Below are positions 18,012-26,510 of a stretch of 64,000 nucleotides of DNA, piece by piece. The first letter of the stretch is position 1; each line of letters opens with the position of its first letter. Under the pieces are notes generated by a model. It saw only the letters and a list, made by a program, of their open reading frames with translations, did not search any database and was not told where the DNA came from. The stretch comes from Congzhengia minquanensis (GTDB lineage: Bacteria; Bacillota; Clostridia; UBA1381; UBA9506): contig NZ_JACRSU010000005.1 of assembly GCF_014384785.1 (NCBI RefSeq), positions 62,001 through 126,000 on the forward strand, read 5' to 3'. The translations under genes were made by a program, and so were the position numbers.

Positions 18012-18362
18012 ATGAAACTAAAAGAAGTGCAGGAAATTCTAAAAGCAAAGGTAATTACCTCCGTAACCGGCTGGGAAGACATTGAAGTGAAATCCGCCTG
18101 CGGCTGCGATTTGATGAGCGATGTGCTGGCATTTGTAAAAAACCAGGCGTTGCTGCTAACCGGTCTGGTGAACCCGCAGGTAATCCGCACAGCGGAAATG
18201 ATGGACATTAAAGTAATTGTGTTTGTCCGCGGAAAAATGCCCGGGGAAGACGTGATAACGCTTGCCGAAAAACTTGACATGGTGGTTTTTACAACCGACA
18301 CCCCACTGTATGTGGCCTGCGGAGAACTTTATTCAAATGGCCTTTCCGGCAAGGGGGAATAG
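18012..18362 (+). CDS. DRTGG-domain protein (first copy)
   Basis: A 116-residue protein consisting of one DRTGG-like regulatory domain (named after a motif in phosphotransacetylase and CBS-type proteins). SACGCDLMSDVLAF and ALLLTGLVNPQVIRTAEM are the recognisable segments. Its biochemical role is unknown; such proteins are commonly found beside hydrogenase-like sensors in Clostridia. The ATG at 18012 follows GAGGAGAG. It is followed 4 nt later by the ATPase gene. It is clearly different in sequence from the second DRTGG copy at 20133. Confidence 0.8.
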   Translation: MKLKEVQEILKAKVITSVTGWEDIEVKSACGCDLMSDVLAFVKNQALLLTGLVNPQVIRTAEMMDIKVIVFVRGKMPGEDVITLAEKLDMVVFTTDTPLYVACGELYSNGLSGKGE

Positions 18363-18366
18363 AACG

Positions 18367-18792
18367 ATGTCCCAGAACCTGAAGCTTCACTACGACATTA
18401 ACGGTTCTGATTTTACCATTGCCGGCCAGGCTTCCAGCAATATAAAAAAGGTTCTAAAACAGCTTGGCGTTGCACCGGATATTATCCGGAAAGCCGCAAT
18501 TTCCATGTATGAAGGGGAAATTAACACCGTAATTCACGGCAAAGGCGGCGCAGCGGATGTTGAAATCACCACCGATAAGCTCATTATTACGTTTACAGAC
18601 CACGGCCCGGGAATCCGCGATATTGACCAGGCCATGCAGGAGGGCTTCTCCACAGCTACTGACGAGGCCAGAGAGCTGGGCTTCGGCGCAGGCATGGGCC
18701 TTCCCAACATGAAAAAATATTCCGACGAGCTCAACATTGCCTCCCGTTTGGGGGAGGGCACCACCGTTGAGATTGTAATTTATATTGCATAA
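18367..18792 (+). CDS. RsbW-like anti-sigma/serine kinase ATPase
   Basis: A 141-residue GHKL ATPase. The N box (EGEINTVIHG), G1 box (TDHGPGI) and G2 box (GFGAGMGL), plus the C-terminal GTTVEI, are intact. Relatives (RsbW, SpoIIAB, RsbT) phosphorylate an anti-sigma antagonist or bind a sigma factor. No STAS-domain antagonist or sigma factor is encoded nearby, so its target is unknown; the flanking DRTGG proteins and the hydrogenase-like protein are candidates. It starts 4 nt after the DRTGG gene and ends 36 nt before the next. Confidence 0.87.
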   Translation: MSQNLKLHYDINGSDFTIAGQASSNIKKVLKQLGVAPDIIRKAAISMYEGEINTVIHGKGGAADVEITTDKLIITFTDHGPGIRDIDQAMQEGFSTATDEARELGFGAGMGLPNMKKYSDELNIASRLGEGTTVEIVIYIA

Positions 18793-18828
18793 CGAAAGCA
18801 CCGATTTAAAACATTGGAGGTGTCATTC

Positions 18829-20112
18829 ATGGGTTTTAGCAATGACCAGCTGTATCATTCCGTCACCCTGGACGAAAGCAGATGCAAAGGCTGTACTGCG
18901 TGCCTGAAGCGGTGTCCCACCGAAGCAATCCGGATACGCGACGGCAAAGCAAAAATTATAAAAGAACTGTGTATCGACTGCGGCGAATGCATTCAGGTTT
19001 GCCCATACCACGCCAAACAGGCGGTGATGGACACATTTGCTGAGCTGGATAAATTTAAATATAACATTGCCGTTCCTGCCCCTACGCTGTATGGGCAGTT
19101 TAATAATCTGAGGGATATTAATTATGTGTTAAACGGCCTTTTGCACATTGGATTTGACGACGTTTATGAAACGGCTAAGGCAACGGAGGCTGTTACCGAT
19201 TACACCAAAAAACTGCTGGAGGAGGGAAAGCTGGAAAAGCCCATTATTAACTCGGCCTGCCCGGCAGTGCTGCGGTTGATTACGGTGCGGTTTCCCAACC
19301 TGATTTCCCACATCCTGCCTGTGATTGCCCCCGTTGAAGCGGCAGCCATTGCCGCCCGGCGTGAAGCGGCTTTAAAAACCGGCATTGCACCGGAAGACAT
19401 TGGCATATTTTTCATTTCCCCCTGTGCGGCCAAAGCCACCACTGTGCACAATCCCATAGGCCTAGTAGAATCGCCCATCAGCGGTGTGCTGTCAATTAAA
19501 GAAGTGTATATGCGTCTTTTGCCGGTTTTAGGAAAGCTGACAGAGGTGAAACCCTTAAGCAACTCCTCGTTAGAAGGCATTAGCTGGGCGCGCATCGGCG
19601 GCGAAATTAAGGCGCTGGGCAAAGGGCGGTGTCTGTCTGTCGACGGAATTGACAGCATTATATCGCTTTTGGAAGAAATTGAAGACGACGAAACGTTAGA
19701 CATTGATTTTATAGAAGCGCTTTCCTGCAACGGCGGCTGTGTCAGCGGCCCGCTTACCGTTGAAAATGGGTATGTTGCTAAAATGCGTGTTGTGGAAATT
19801 GCAAAGGCGCAGGGCAGGAAAAATATTCCAAGAAGACCGGTTTCTGTATGCGAGGAAGAGCTTGACTGGAACAAACCGGTGCTGTATCGGGATATTCTTC
19901 ATTTAGATGAGGACTTTTCCGTTGCCATGCAAAAGCTGGAACAAATTGAAATGATTTACGCCAGGCTTCCGCAGACAGACTGCGGCTCCTGCGGGTCGCC
20001 TACCTGCAAGTGCCTGGCAGAGGATATTGTCCGCGGCGCGGCTGTGGAAACCGACTGTATTTACAAAATGCGGGAACGGTTTTCAAAGCTGACGCAAAAG
20101 GACCAATCATGA
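18829..20112 (+). CDS. sensory [FeFe]-hydrogenase-like iron-sulfur protein
   Basis: A 427-residue protein. Residues 19-60 carry two [4Fe-4S] ferredoxin motifs (CKGCTACLKRCP and CIDCGECIQVCP). Residues about 78-340 are a hydrogenase large-subunit C-terminal domain that keeps the four H-cluster Cys ligands: C144 (NSACPAV), C199 (SPCAAK), C300 and C304 (SCNGGC). The Cys before C144 that relays protons in catalytic enzymes is Ala143. The C-terminus has a further Cys cluster (DCGSCGSPTCKC, about 385-396). Loss of the proton relay and the signalling neighbours indicate an H2 or redox sensor, not a productive hydrogenase. The ATG at 18829 follows GGAGGTG. Confidence 0.85.
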   Translation: MGFSNDQLYHSVTLDESRCKGCTACLKRCPTEAIRIRDGKAKIIKELCIDCGECIQVCPYHAKQAVMDTFAELDKFKYNIAVPAPTLYGQFNNLRDINYVLNGLLHIGFDDVYETAKATEAVTDYTKKLLEEGKLEKPIINSACPAVLRLITVRFPNLISHILPVIAPVEAAAIAARREAALKTGIAPEDIGIFFISPCAAKATTVHNPIGLVESPISGVLSIKEVYMRLLPVLGKLTEVKPLSNSSLEGISWARIGGEIKALGKGRCLSVDGIDSIISLLEEIEDDETLDIDFIEALSCNGGCVSGPLTVENGYVAKMRVVEIAKAQGRKNIPRRPVSVCEEELDWNKPVLYRDILHLDEDFSVAMQKLEQIEMIYARLPQTDCGSCGSPTCKCLAEDIVRGAAVETDCIYKMRERFSKLTQKDQS

Positions 20113-20132
20113 AATTGAAGGAGTGAAACGTG

Positions 20133-20459
20133 ATGCTGGTTCGTGAATTAAAAGAAAAGCTTGGGCTAGAGCCTGTAAACCTTGCGGAAGCAGATACGGA
20201 AATTACGGGCTGCTATATCGGAGATATGCTGAGCGTGGTTATGTCGAAGGCGGAGGAAGGGAACGTTTGGCTCACCGTGCAGACCAATGTGAATATTGAT
20301 GCGGTGGCAGTGTTAACGGAAGCTGCCTGTATTATCGTTGTGGAAGGAATGGAGCCGGACAAGGATACGATAGAAAAAGCAAAACTGCAGGGCGTGACAA
20401 TTTTAAAATCTTCCGATTCCGCATACGAATTGGCCTGCAAAATCCGTGAATTGATATGA
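20133..20459 (+). CDS. DRTGG-domain protein (second copy)
   Basis: A 108-residue single-domain protein: ITGCYIGDMLSVVMSKAEEG, NVWLTVQTNVNIDAVAV, then EAACIIVVEGMEPDKDTI. The fold resembles the first DRTGG protein of the operon but the sequences are far apart. Either GTG 20130 or ATG 20133 could be the start; AAGGAG is 6 to 9 nt upstream. It overlaps the PHP gene by 4 nt (ATGA). Function unknown; the position suggests a ligand- or partner-binding module of the sensor system. Confidence 0.8.
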   Translation: MLVRELKEKLGLEPVNLAEADTEITGCYIGDMLSVVMSKAEEGNVWLTVQTNVNIDAVAVLTEAACIIVVEGMEPDKDTIEKAKLQGVTILKSSDSAYELACKIRELI

Positions 20460-21175
20460 CCTGCTACTGCGATTTACACATTCATTCCGCTCTCTCCCCC
20501 TGCGGCGACAACGATATGACGCCCAATAACATTGTAAATATGGCGGTGCTCTGCGGCTTAAACATCATTGCCATTACCGATCATAACAGTATCGGAAACG
20601 TGGAAGCCGCTATGAAGGCTGCGGAAAACCTGCCCATTACCGTTGTGCCGGGAATGGAGCTCGAAACGGCGGAAGAAGCGCATTTTGTCTGCCTGTTTCC
20701 CACGATGGAAAAGGCGGCAGGCTTTAACAGCTGGCTAGACAAGTACCGGCTGCCGATTCAAAATAAACCAAAGATTTTCGGCGACCAGCTCTATTTAAAC
20801 GAAAAGGACGAGCCCACCGGAACGGAAGAGTTATTGTTGGTTACAGCCGCCTCCTGCTCTATTTACGACGCGGCGCCGGCGGCGCGAAGCTTCGGCGCGG
20901 CCATCTTTCCTGCCCATGTGGATAAAACCGCCTACAGCGTCATTTCCAATTTGGGAACCGTGCCGGAGGATTTGGGATTTACCACGGTGGAGCTTTCAAA
21001 AAACATATCGAAAGAGGAGGCGCTTTTTAAGTTCCCCTACCTTTCAAAGTACCACATAATTACAAATTCTGATTCCCACTATCTCGACTCGTTTTACGAA
21101 ACCCAAAACCCAATTGACCTTGAAGAGCCAACGGCGGCAGCGCTGATTAAAAAGCTGTCGTCTCCCCTTGATTAA
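20456..21175 (+). CDS. PHP-domain metal-dependent phosphoesterase
   Basis: A 239-residue PHP protein of the TrpH/YciV-like group. DLHIHSALSPCG, ITDHNSIGN and GMELETAEEAH hold the metal ligands, and the C-terminal SDSHYLDS closes the site. TrpH-type relatives hydrolyse 3',5'-nucleotides or short RNA ends. In clostridial hydrogenase-sensor clusters a PHP protein often closes the operon, which suggests a link to a signalling nucleotide or phosphoprotein; this is not demonstrated. It is the second PHP protein of this operon, unrelated in detail to the CpsB-type one. Confidence 0.85.
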   Translation: MTCYCDLHIHSALSPCGDNDMTPNNIVNMAVLCGLNIIAITDHNSIGNVEAAMKAAENLPITVVPGMELETAEEAHFVCLFPTMEKAAGFNSWLDKYRLPIQNKPKIFGDQLYLNEKDEPTGTEELLLVTAASCSIYDAAPAARSFGAAIFPAHVDKTAYSVISNLGTVPEDLGFTTVELSKNISKEEALFKFPYLSKYHIITNSDSHYLDSFYETQNPIDLEEPTAAALIKKLSSPLD

Positions 21176-21180
21176 AATAA

Positions 21181-21213
21181 AACAAAGGACCGCGGTTATC
21201 GCGGTCCTTTGTT
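21181..21213. terminator. bidirectional terminator
   Basis: A 14-bp perfect stem (21181-21194 with 21200-21213) and a 5-nt loop, in the convergent gap between the PHP gene and the dehydrogenase gene. A-rich and T-rich flanks allow use from both strands. It overlaps the dehydrogenase stop codon. Confidence 0.85.
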
Positions 21214-22177
21214 ACATATCGTTTAATAATACCTCTTTCTTTTCCTTGTTGGACCGGTTTGCCGCTTCCACCAAAATGGTGTTCAGCGCGCCGTCTGCAG
21301 CATTCGGGAAATAAGGTTCTTTTTTCAGCGCCTTATCAACAAAATTTTGCATTTGAACTACAAACACGTCCATGCCGCCGAGAGGCTCAACGGTTTCAAC
21401 GCGGTATCCGTTTGTGTTCATAACAATTCTGTCAGGCCGTTCAATTCGCATGTAGCCGTTTTCTCCAACAAAGCTTAAGGCTAAATCATATCCTGTCCAC
21501 ACGGTACCGGTAGAATAAGAACTCATGAGCTGCCCCTTTATGCCGCCGAAATAATCCACAGTGAGATAGGCCTGATTTTCCCGTTCCCAGCCCAAGGAAT
21601 AATCCAGCTCCGCCCGAACTGCGGCCGGCTCGGTGTTTAAAATCCAATGAATTAAATCATAATCATGAACAGAAAGCTCATACATGCAGCCCGTCTTTTT
21701 AATCCATTGCCGATTGGGGTCGTCGTCAAAGGGCTGGTTTTTCACAGCCGATACTGCGAAAACCTTGCCCAGTTCGGGAACAAGCTCTTTTGCTCTTTGA
21801 AAAATCGGTTCATAACGCATTTTAAAACCGATTCCCACCGGGATTTTTGTTTCATTGCTTCTCTTCTCAATTGCTTTTGCCTGTGAAACATCCATGGTCA
21901 GCGGTTTTTCACAAAAAACTGCAATGCCTCTGTCCAGCAAATCCATCACAATATCAAAATGCGCTGCAGGCGGTGTAACAACGCTTACGATGTCCAGCTT
22001 TTCTCTTACACCGTCAAGCGACGGATAAGCGGTCCCGCCAAATTCCGCTGCCAGCGCTTCCGCGCGGCCGATATCCGTATCAATCAGCGCTAAGAGGTTT
22101 ACGTCCTTTAATTTGGAATATGCGTTGGCGTGCAGCCGTCCGATTCCGCCGCAGCCAATAATTCCTACATTTAACAT
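21212..22177 (-). CDS. Gfo/Idh/MocA-family oxidoreductase
   Basis: A 321-residue NAD(P)-dependent dehydrogenase. The Rossmann start VGIIGCGGIGRLHANAY and the EKPLTMDV motif (with the catalytic Lys) are present. The C-terminal alpha/beta domain has the usual HDYDLIHWIL region. These enzymes oxidise hydroxyl groups of sugars, inositols or sugar adducts, often at C3 of a glycoside. It is the last gene of the AraC-linked cluster, next to two xylose-isomerase-like TIM barrels, a pairing seen in glycoside-oxidising pathways. Substrate not identifiable. Confidence 0.9.
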   Translation of the reverse strand: MLNVGIIGCGGIGRLHANAYSKLKDVNLLALIDTDIGRAEALAAEFGGTAYPSLDGVREKLDIVSVVTPPAAHFDIVMDLLDRGIAVFCEKPLTMDVSQAKAIEKRSNETKIPVGIGFKMRYEPIFQRAKELVPELGKVFAVSAVKNQPFDDDPNRQWIKKTGCMYELSVHDYDLIHWILNTEPAAVRAELDYSLGWERENQAYLTVDYFGGIKGQLMSSYSTGTVWTGYDLALSFVGENGYMRIERPDRIVMNTNGYRVETVEPLGGMDVFVVQMQNFVDKALKKEPYFPNAADGALNTILVEAANRSNKEKKEVLLNDM

Positions 22178-22198
22178 ATCAATTCTCCAATCTGCTTT

Positions 22199-23008
22199 TT
22201 ACAATAAGCTTTTTATATAATTAACACATTCTTTTACGCCTGTTTCCGCATCGGGCAGCTGGTCAGGATACCAGCGTTTTTCATATTCAAAAGACAAATA
22301 ACCCCGATAGCCTGAGAGCTTTTTCATAATTTCACTCCAGGGAACAATTCCCTTTCCTACAACACAGGCCTTACGCTCCGTACCTTCCATATAATAATCC
22401 TTCACATGCACATATCCGATAATGTCTTTTTGAACCTCAAAGGTATCCTTCCAGTCTTCTTCTGTGTCATGAAGAACGTTCGCCGGGTCATACAGTGCTT
22501 TGATGCTGTCAAATCCAGCTTCGTTAATCAGCTTATAAGTGTTTTCGCCTGTTCTGGTCATTGTTCCCGGATGATTTTCCACCAAAACGGTAACGCCCGT
22601 GCCGCTGGCATATCTGCCGATTTCTTTCATAGCCGCTACCGCATTGTTCCAGTTTTCTTCCCGGGTTCCGCCGGCTTCCTCCTTGCCGCCGTAAGCCCGT
22701 ACAAAGCCTGCGCCCATTTTTTTTGCAAGGTCAATGGCCTTTTTCATTCCGCAAATGTTTTCTTCCGCAATTTTTGGGTCAATGTTGTTAATGTCCCAAT
22801 AGTAAGGCGTAAGCGTTACCACTCCGTCTGGTAATTTCTTTGCTGCGCTTAAAATGGTTTCAATTTTTTCTTCTTGGTCGCCAATCGAAAATGCACCGCC
22901 TTCCTGCGCGACGATTTCAATACCGTCAAGGCCGATTGTTTGATAAAGCGCAATTGCTTCTTCTACCGTTAAATCCGGCGTGCCCATTGTGTGTCCCACA
23001 AATTTCAT
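22199..23008 (-). CDS. sugar phosphate isomerase/epimerase-family TIM barrel (first)
   Basis: A 269-residue AP-endonuclease-2/xylose-isomerase-like protein. The divalent metal site is intact: Glu in VLVENHPG, Asp in ALYDPANV, His in GYVHVKDYY, Glu in YLSFEYEKRW. The catalytic step could be epimerisation, isomerisation or elimination of an oxidised sugar. Its Shine-Dalgarno site AGGAGGAAGG is strong. It lies 14 nt after the second TIM-barrel gene and 21 nt before the dehydrogenase gene, within one minus-strand operon. Confidence 0.88.
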   Translation of the reverse strand: MKFVGHTMGTPDLTVEEAIALYQTIGLDGIEIVAQEGGAFSIGDQEEKIETILSAAKKLPDGVVTLTPYYWDINNIDPKIAEENICGMKKAIDLAKKMGAGFVRAYGGKEEAGGTREENWNNAVAAMKEIGRYASGTGVTVLVENHPGTMTRTGENTYKLINEAGFDSIKALYDPANVLHDTEEDWKDTFEVQKDIIGYVHVKDYYMEGTERKACVVGKGIVPWSEIMKKLSGYRGYLSFEYEKRWYPDQLPDAETGVKECVNYIKSLL

Positions 23009-23021
23009 GTTTTCCTTCCTC

Positions 23022-23780
23022 CTAAATTAATAATGAATTTAATGTATGTGCATCGTTCGCGCACTGCTGCGTGCTGTTATCCTTCAAAAATTCCAGCATA
23101 AAGCCATGGCGTTTCCCATCGCTTTTTACAATATCTATAAAGCTTTTCCAGAGCGTTTTCCCCTGGCTTAGCGGAAATTTGGCTTCGTTAGCGTCCCAGT
23201 AAAACACATGCACATGGTCAAGATACGGCAGCGCCATTTTTAAGGCCAGCCGGTTTTCATCTTCTGTTAAAGCAAAGTTCGGCTGCCAATAAAGATACAG
23301 ATTATCCCGCTGTACAAGCTTTACAGTATCCACCGCGCTGAACCGGTTGTCTGTCAGCGTCCAGCCGTGGTATTCATAGCAGATTTTTATATGACGTTCC
23401 TTTGCCATATCACAAATAATTTGTGTGTCCTCCACGACTTTTTTTACATATGCCTCGTCCGCCCGCCAGGACCACTTTGTCCCGGCCCATACACGGATAG
23501 ACGGCGCTCCCAGCACTTCCGCCGTCTTTAAATAGGGTAAAAAATCCTGCTTTGGATTTTCATTTTCTCCCGCCCTGTAATAAGAGCCGTATGCAAAGGT
23601 CTCAAGACCCGCCCGCTCTGTGATTGCCCGCACCTGCTTTGCACGCTCTAAATCGCCCGGGGGCACATGAACATCGCCTCCCCACTCAATTCCTTCCAAC
23701 TGTGACGCAACTGCTGCTTTTGCAACCTCTTCCGGCGCAAGACCCCGAAACGAAACTGACACCAAGCCTGATTTAAGCAT
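23022..23780 (-). CDS. sugar phosphate isomerase/epimerase-family TIM barrel (second)
   Basis: A 252-residue TIM barrel of the same superfamily but divergent from its neighbour. Glu in ICYEYHGW, His in DHVHVFYWD and Glu in FMLEFLKD are present. The usual Asp metal ligand region reads YWQPNFAL, so the metal site may be altered. The start overlaps the flavoprotein 3' end by 8 nt. Two different barrels in one operon suggest two steps on the same substrate or a heteromeric complex. Confidence 0.82.
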   Translation of the reverse strand: MLKSGLVSVSFRGLAPEEVAKAAVASQLEGIEWGGDVHVPPGDLERAKQVRAITERAGLETFAYGSYYRAGENENPKQDFLPYLKTAEVLGAPSIRVWAGTKWSWRADEAYVKKVVEDTQIICDMAKERHIKICYEYHGWTLTDNRFSAVDTVKLVQRDNLYLYWQPNFALTEDENRLALKMALPYLDHVHVFYWDANEAKFPLSQGKTLWKSFIDIVKSDGKRHGFMLEFLKDNSTQQCANDAHTLNSLLI

Positions 23781-25719
23781 GTTTCCCTCTCCTCTCTAAA
23801 AATTCGTTCCAAACCGTTTCAAACCAATTGTCACTTTTAGGAATGGGGCGAACGTCTTCCATGCGGCTGTCTGCCCCTGCTTGCCGGTATGTTGTATATA
23901 TAATTTTGTCACAAAAGGCGTTGCTGCTTTTTGGGGCCAGATGCAAAATGTCTGCTGCGCTCCAAAAAGTTTTGCTGTCTTTTAAAACAAGTGCGCCGCC
24001 CCTGCTGCCCATTTTTTTGCCCGAAAAAATCATTGCGTCCAACACCGCCGTTTGGGTAATCAGCATATCCCGGTATTTTAAACACGCAGGTATATCGTCA
24101 GCAGAAACGCCTTCCGCCGCCTGCCAAAACCTGCAAAGCTCTGAGGATACCGCTTCTTTCAGGCGTTCCATCTCAATCATGTTTCGTATCATAGAAGCAC
24201 ATCTGCTCATTTCCGCCTGTAACGCTTCATACGTTTTTTTAAAGCCAACATTTCCTCTGCCGGAATTTGCAGCGGTCAGCCTGAAAAAGTCATCCATCCC
24301 CTGCTCCATTGCAATTTGCTTATACGCTTCCGTGGCTTTCAAAACTCTTGTTTCTTTAGCATATGCAATATGTTCCGCCGCGCGCAGCGCCCCAACCTGT
24401 GCTGCATTCAGCGCTGTGCCGCCCGGCCGGTAAGTCCCAAAAGTACCGGCGGCCTCCCCCACGGCATAAAGTCCTTTAATGTTCGTTTCCCAATTTTCGT
24501 CAACGGCAAGGCCGCCGTTTGTATGCTGTGCGGCCACCGTTATTTTCAGTGGCTCACGGCTAAGATCTATGCCTTGACGATAAAAAAGCTCAACAGCTTG
24601 GCGGTTCATTTTTAAAAGCCTGTGAATGGGGGTTTTGATCAGTGCGTCGGAACTTTTTAAATAGGTATATGCCTCTTGGGACAAATCGCCAAATCCGTTT
24701 AAAAGGGCGGTTGGCTCACATGTAAAATCTAAATAAACGGTTCTGTTTTTATTTACCGTTTCGTTATAAACAATGAAATCAATTACGCTGGAACCACAAA
24801 TTTTCTCGGTGTCGAAAGGCCACTGATATCCTTTCAAAAACACAAAATTTACGCTGTCGGCCACGGATTTCAAATAGCCGGGCAAAAATTCCCGCTTTGT
24901 TCCGTTTTCGTCCACTGAAATATAACGAGGCATCACCTGCTGGTAGGTGCCGGAGAGATTCCACTTAAAATCAACAGATGCAATTCCATATTGCCACTCC
25001 TGCAAATTTGCGCCTTCGGCACCGGCTTCCAGGGCCATTCCCGTCATTCCAGTCTGTCCCGGCGGATAAACGGTGTTTTTATAAATTTGACAATGCCCGC
25101 CGGTTGCAAGCACAATGTTTTTACAGCGAAACATTACAAACTCATTTTTCTTTTTATCAAATCCTGCTGCACCGCTCACCGCACCATCCTCTACCAGCAG
25201 TTTAAAAACAATGGTTTCGTCCAGAATTTCAATTTGCTTTCTGCGTACCGACTGCTCTAAGCACTCAGTCATAAATTTTGACGTCAGGGGGCCGGCGGAG
25301 GTGGCACGTTTTCTGTTGTCGTGGTCTGTAGTATAACCCACATATTCACCATAGCGGTTTGTGGGAAACGGAACCCCCAGGTTCACCAGCTTTATAAACG
25401 ACCGCACCGAACAGGCCGCCTCGGCCAGGGCGGTATCGCCGTTAACACCCCCGCCGGAAAACAGCGTCTGCGCCAGTTCTGACACAGAATCGCTCTCGCC
25501 CGACGCCAACGACAGTTTGTAGTAGGTTTGCTTATCGCTTCCCGTATTTCGTGAAGTTCCCATGTTTATTCCCTCGGTCACCAGCGCAATGTCTTGATGG
25601 CCAAAATCGAAAAGACTGTCTGCAGCGTTTAATCCTGCGCAGCCGCTGCCAACAATGAGTGTATCAACCGAATACAACGTAAGCAGTTTGCCTGAAAATT
25701 CAATCTGTCCGCGCTGCAC
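23773..25719 (-). CDS. fumarate-reductase/succinate-dehydrogenase-like FAD flavoprotein
   Basis: A 648-residue protein with the FAD-binding start TLIVGSGCAGLNAADSL and the second dinucleotide contact NIVLATGGHCQIY. AAQHTNGGLAVDENWETN and GLYAVGEAAGTFGTYRPGG are the capping-domain and FAD segments of the SdhA/FrdA/AprA group. The C-terminal helical domain has MIRNMIEMERLKEA. It probably reduces or oxidises a C-C or C=C bond of an organic substrate in the cytoplasm. GTG 25719 is preferred (AAGGAGGG 6 nt upstream); ATG 25725 directly abuts that site. No signal peptide or haem domain is present, unlike respiratory fumarate reductases. Confidence 0.85.
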   Translation of the reverse strand: MQRGQIEFSGKLLTLYSVDTLIVGSGCAGLNAADSLFDFGHQDIALVTEGINMGTSRNTGSDKQTYYKLSLASGESDSVSELAQTLFSGGGVNGDTALAEAACSVRSFIKLVNLGVPFPTNRYGEYVGYTTDHDNRKRATSAGPLTSKFMTECLEQSVRRKQIEILDETIVFKLLVEDGAVSGAAGFDKKKNEFVMFRCKNIVLATGGHCQIYKNTVYPPGQTGMTGMALEAGAEGANLQEWQYGIASVDFKWNLSGTYQQVMPRYISVDENGTKREFLPGYLKSVADSVNFVFLKGYQWPFDTEKICGSSVIDFIVYNETVNKNRTVYLDFTCEPTALLNGFGDLSQEAYTYLKSSDALIKTPIHRLLKMNRQAVELFYRQGIDLSREPLKITVAAQHTNGGLAVDENWETNIKGLYAVGEAAGTFGTYRPGGTALNAAQVGALRAAEHIAYAKETRVLKATEAYKQIAMEQGMDDFFRLTAANSGRGNVGFKKTYEALQAEMSRCASMIRNMIEMERLKEAVSSELCRFWQAAEGVSADDIPACLKYRDMLITQTAVLDAMIFSGKKMGSRGGALVLKDSKTFWSAADILHLAPKSSNAFCDKIIYTTYRQAGADSRMEDVRPIPKSDNWFETVWNEFLERRGKHA

Positions 25720-25736
25720 CTTCATCCCTCCTTCGG

Positions 25737-26492
25737 TTAAAGACGCCTGATGTGAAACCCGCCGTCAACGTCAATCGACTGCCCCGTTGTGTATGGGAAG
25801 CTCCCGTCTGTCAAAGCATACACTGCTTTTGCAACGTCCTCAGGCCGGCCCCACCGGGCCAAAGGAAGAAGGCCGCTTTTAATTTGTGCATCATATTTAT
25901 TAGTTACTGGTTTTGTCATGTTGGTTGCAATAATTCCCGGTCGAATTTCATTCACCGTTATGTTAAATTCCGCTAAGCGGTCTGCAAATAGTTTGGTTAT
26001 CATGGATACCCCGGCCTTTGAAATGCAATATTCACCGCGGCTTGTTGAGCTTGTATAGGCGGACAGCGAGGATATGTTGACAATTGCTCCGTTTGCCTCG
26101 TCGGCAGAGCCAGCATTTTGAATCATATGGTTTGCAACCAGCTGCGTTAAGAAAAAGGTGCCTTTTGTATTAATATTCATTACAAAATCATAACTTTCTT
26201 CTGTCATCTCCAAAATGTCGCAGCGGTTTTTGGGAGCAACTCCAGCCGCGTTTACCAGCGCTTTAACAACATTTTTGCCGGCCTCCGCTGCCTTTAAAAT
26301 GTGCCGTCTGCCGTCTTCGTCTGAAATATCGGCCTGAACATGAATAAAATTTGCAAATTGCTGTTTCATTTGCACAATCGTTTCTCTTTCTCTTCGGTCC
26401 GCCCCCACTACCCGCCATCCCTTTGCCAAAAACAGGCGGGCAGCAGCATTTCCAATGCCGCTTGCAGATCCTGTGATAATTGCAGTTTGCAT
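25737..26492 (-). CDS. short-chain dehydrogenase/reductase
   Basis: A 251-residue NAD(P)-dependent classical SDR. It has TGSASGIGNAAARLF for the cofactor, NAAGVAP, the Ser of NISSLSAYTS, and YCISK as the catalytic Tyr-x-x-x-Lys. The C-terminus TTGQSIDVDGGFHI is typical of FabG-like and alcohol-oxidising SDRs. Its start follows GGGAGGT. It lies between the OYE gene and the flavoprotein gene in the six-gene cluster. The substrate is unknown; a ketone or secondary alcohol intermediate is likely. Confidence 0.9.
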   Translation of the reverse strand: MQTAIITGSASGIGNAAARLFLAKGWRVVGADRRERETIVQMKQQFANFIHVQADISDEDGRRHILKAAEAGKNVVKALVNAAGVAPKNRCDILEMTEESYDFVMNINTKGTFFLTQLVANHMIQNAGSADEANGAIVNISSLSAYTSSTSRGEYCISKAGVSMITKLFADRLAEFNITVNEIRPGIIATNMTKPVTNKYDAQIKSGLLPLARWGRPEDVAKAVYALTDGSFPYTTGQSIDVDGGFHIRRL

Positions 26493-26510
26493 GAATCTAC
26501 CTCCCTTGTT

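Noticed and set aside
18829..20112. Annotation as a catalytic iron hydrogenase
   Set aside because: The proton-relay Cys is Ala, the L2 motif is altered and the neighbours are signalling proteins.
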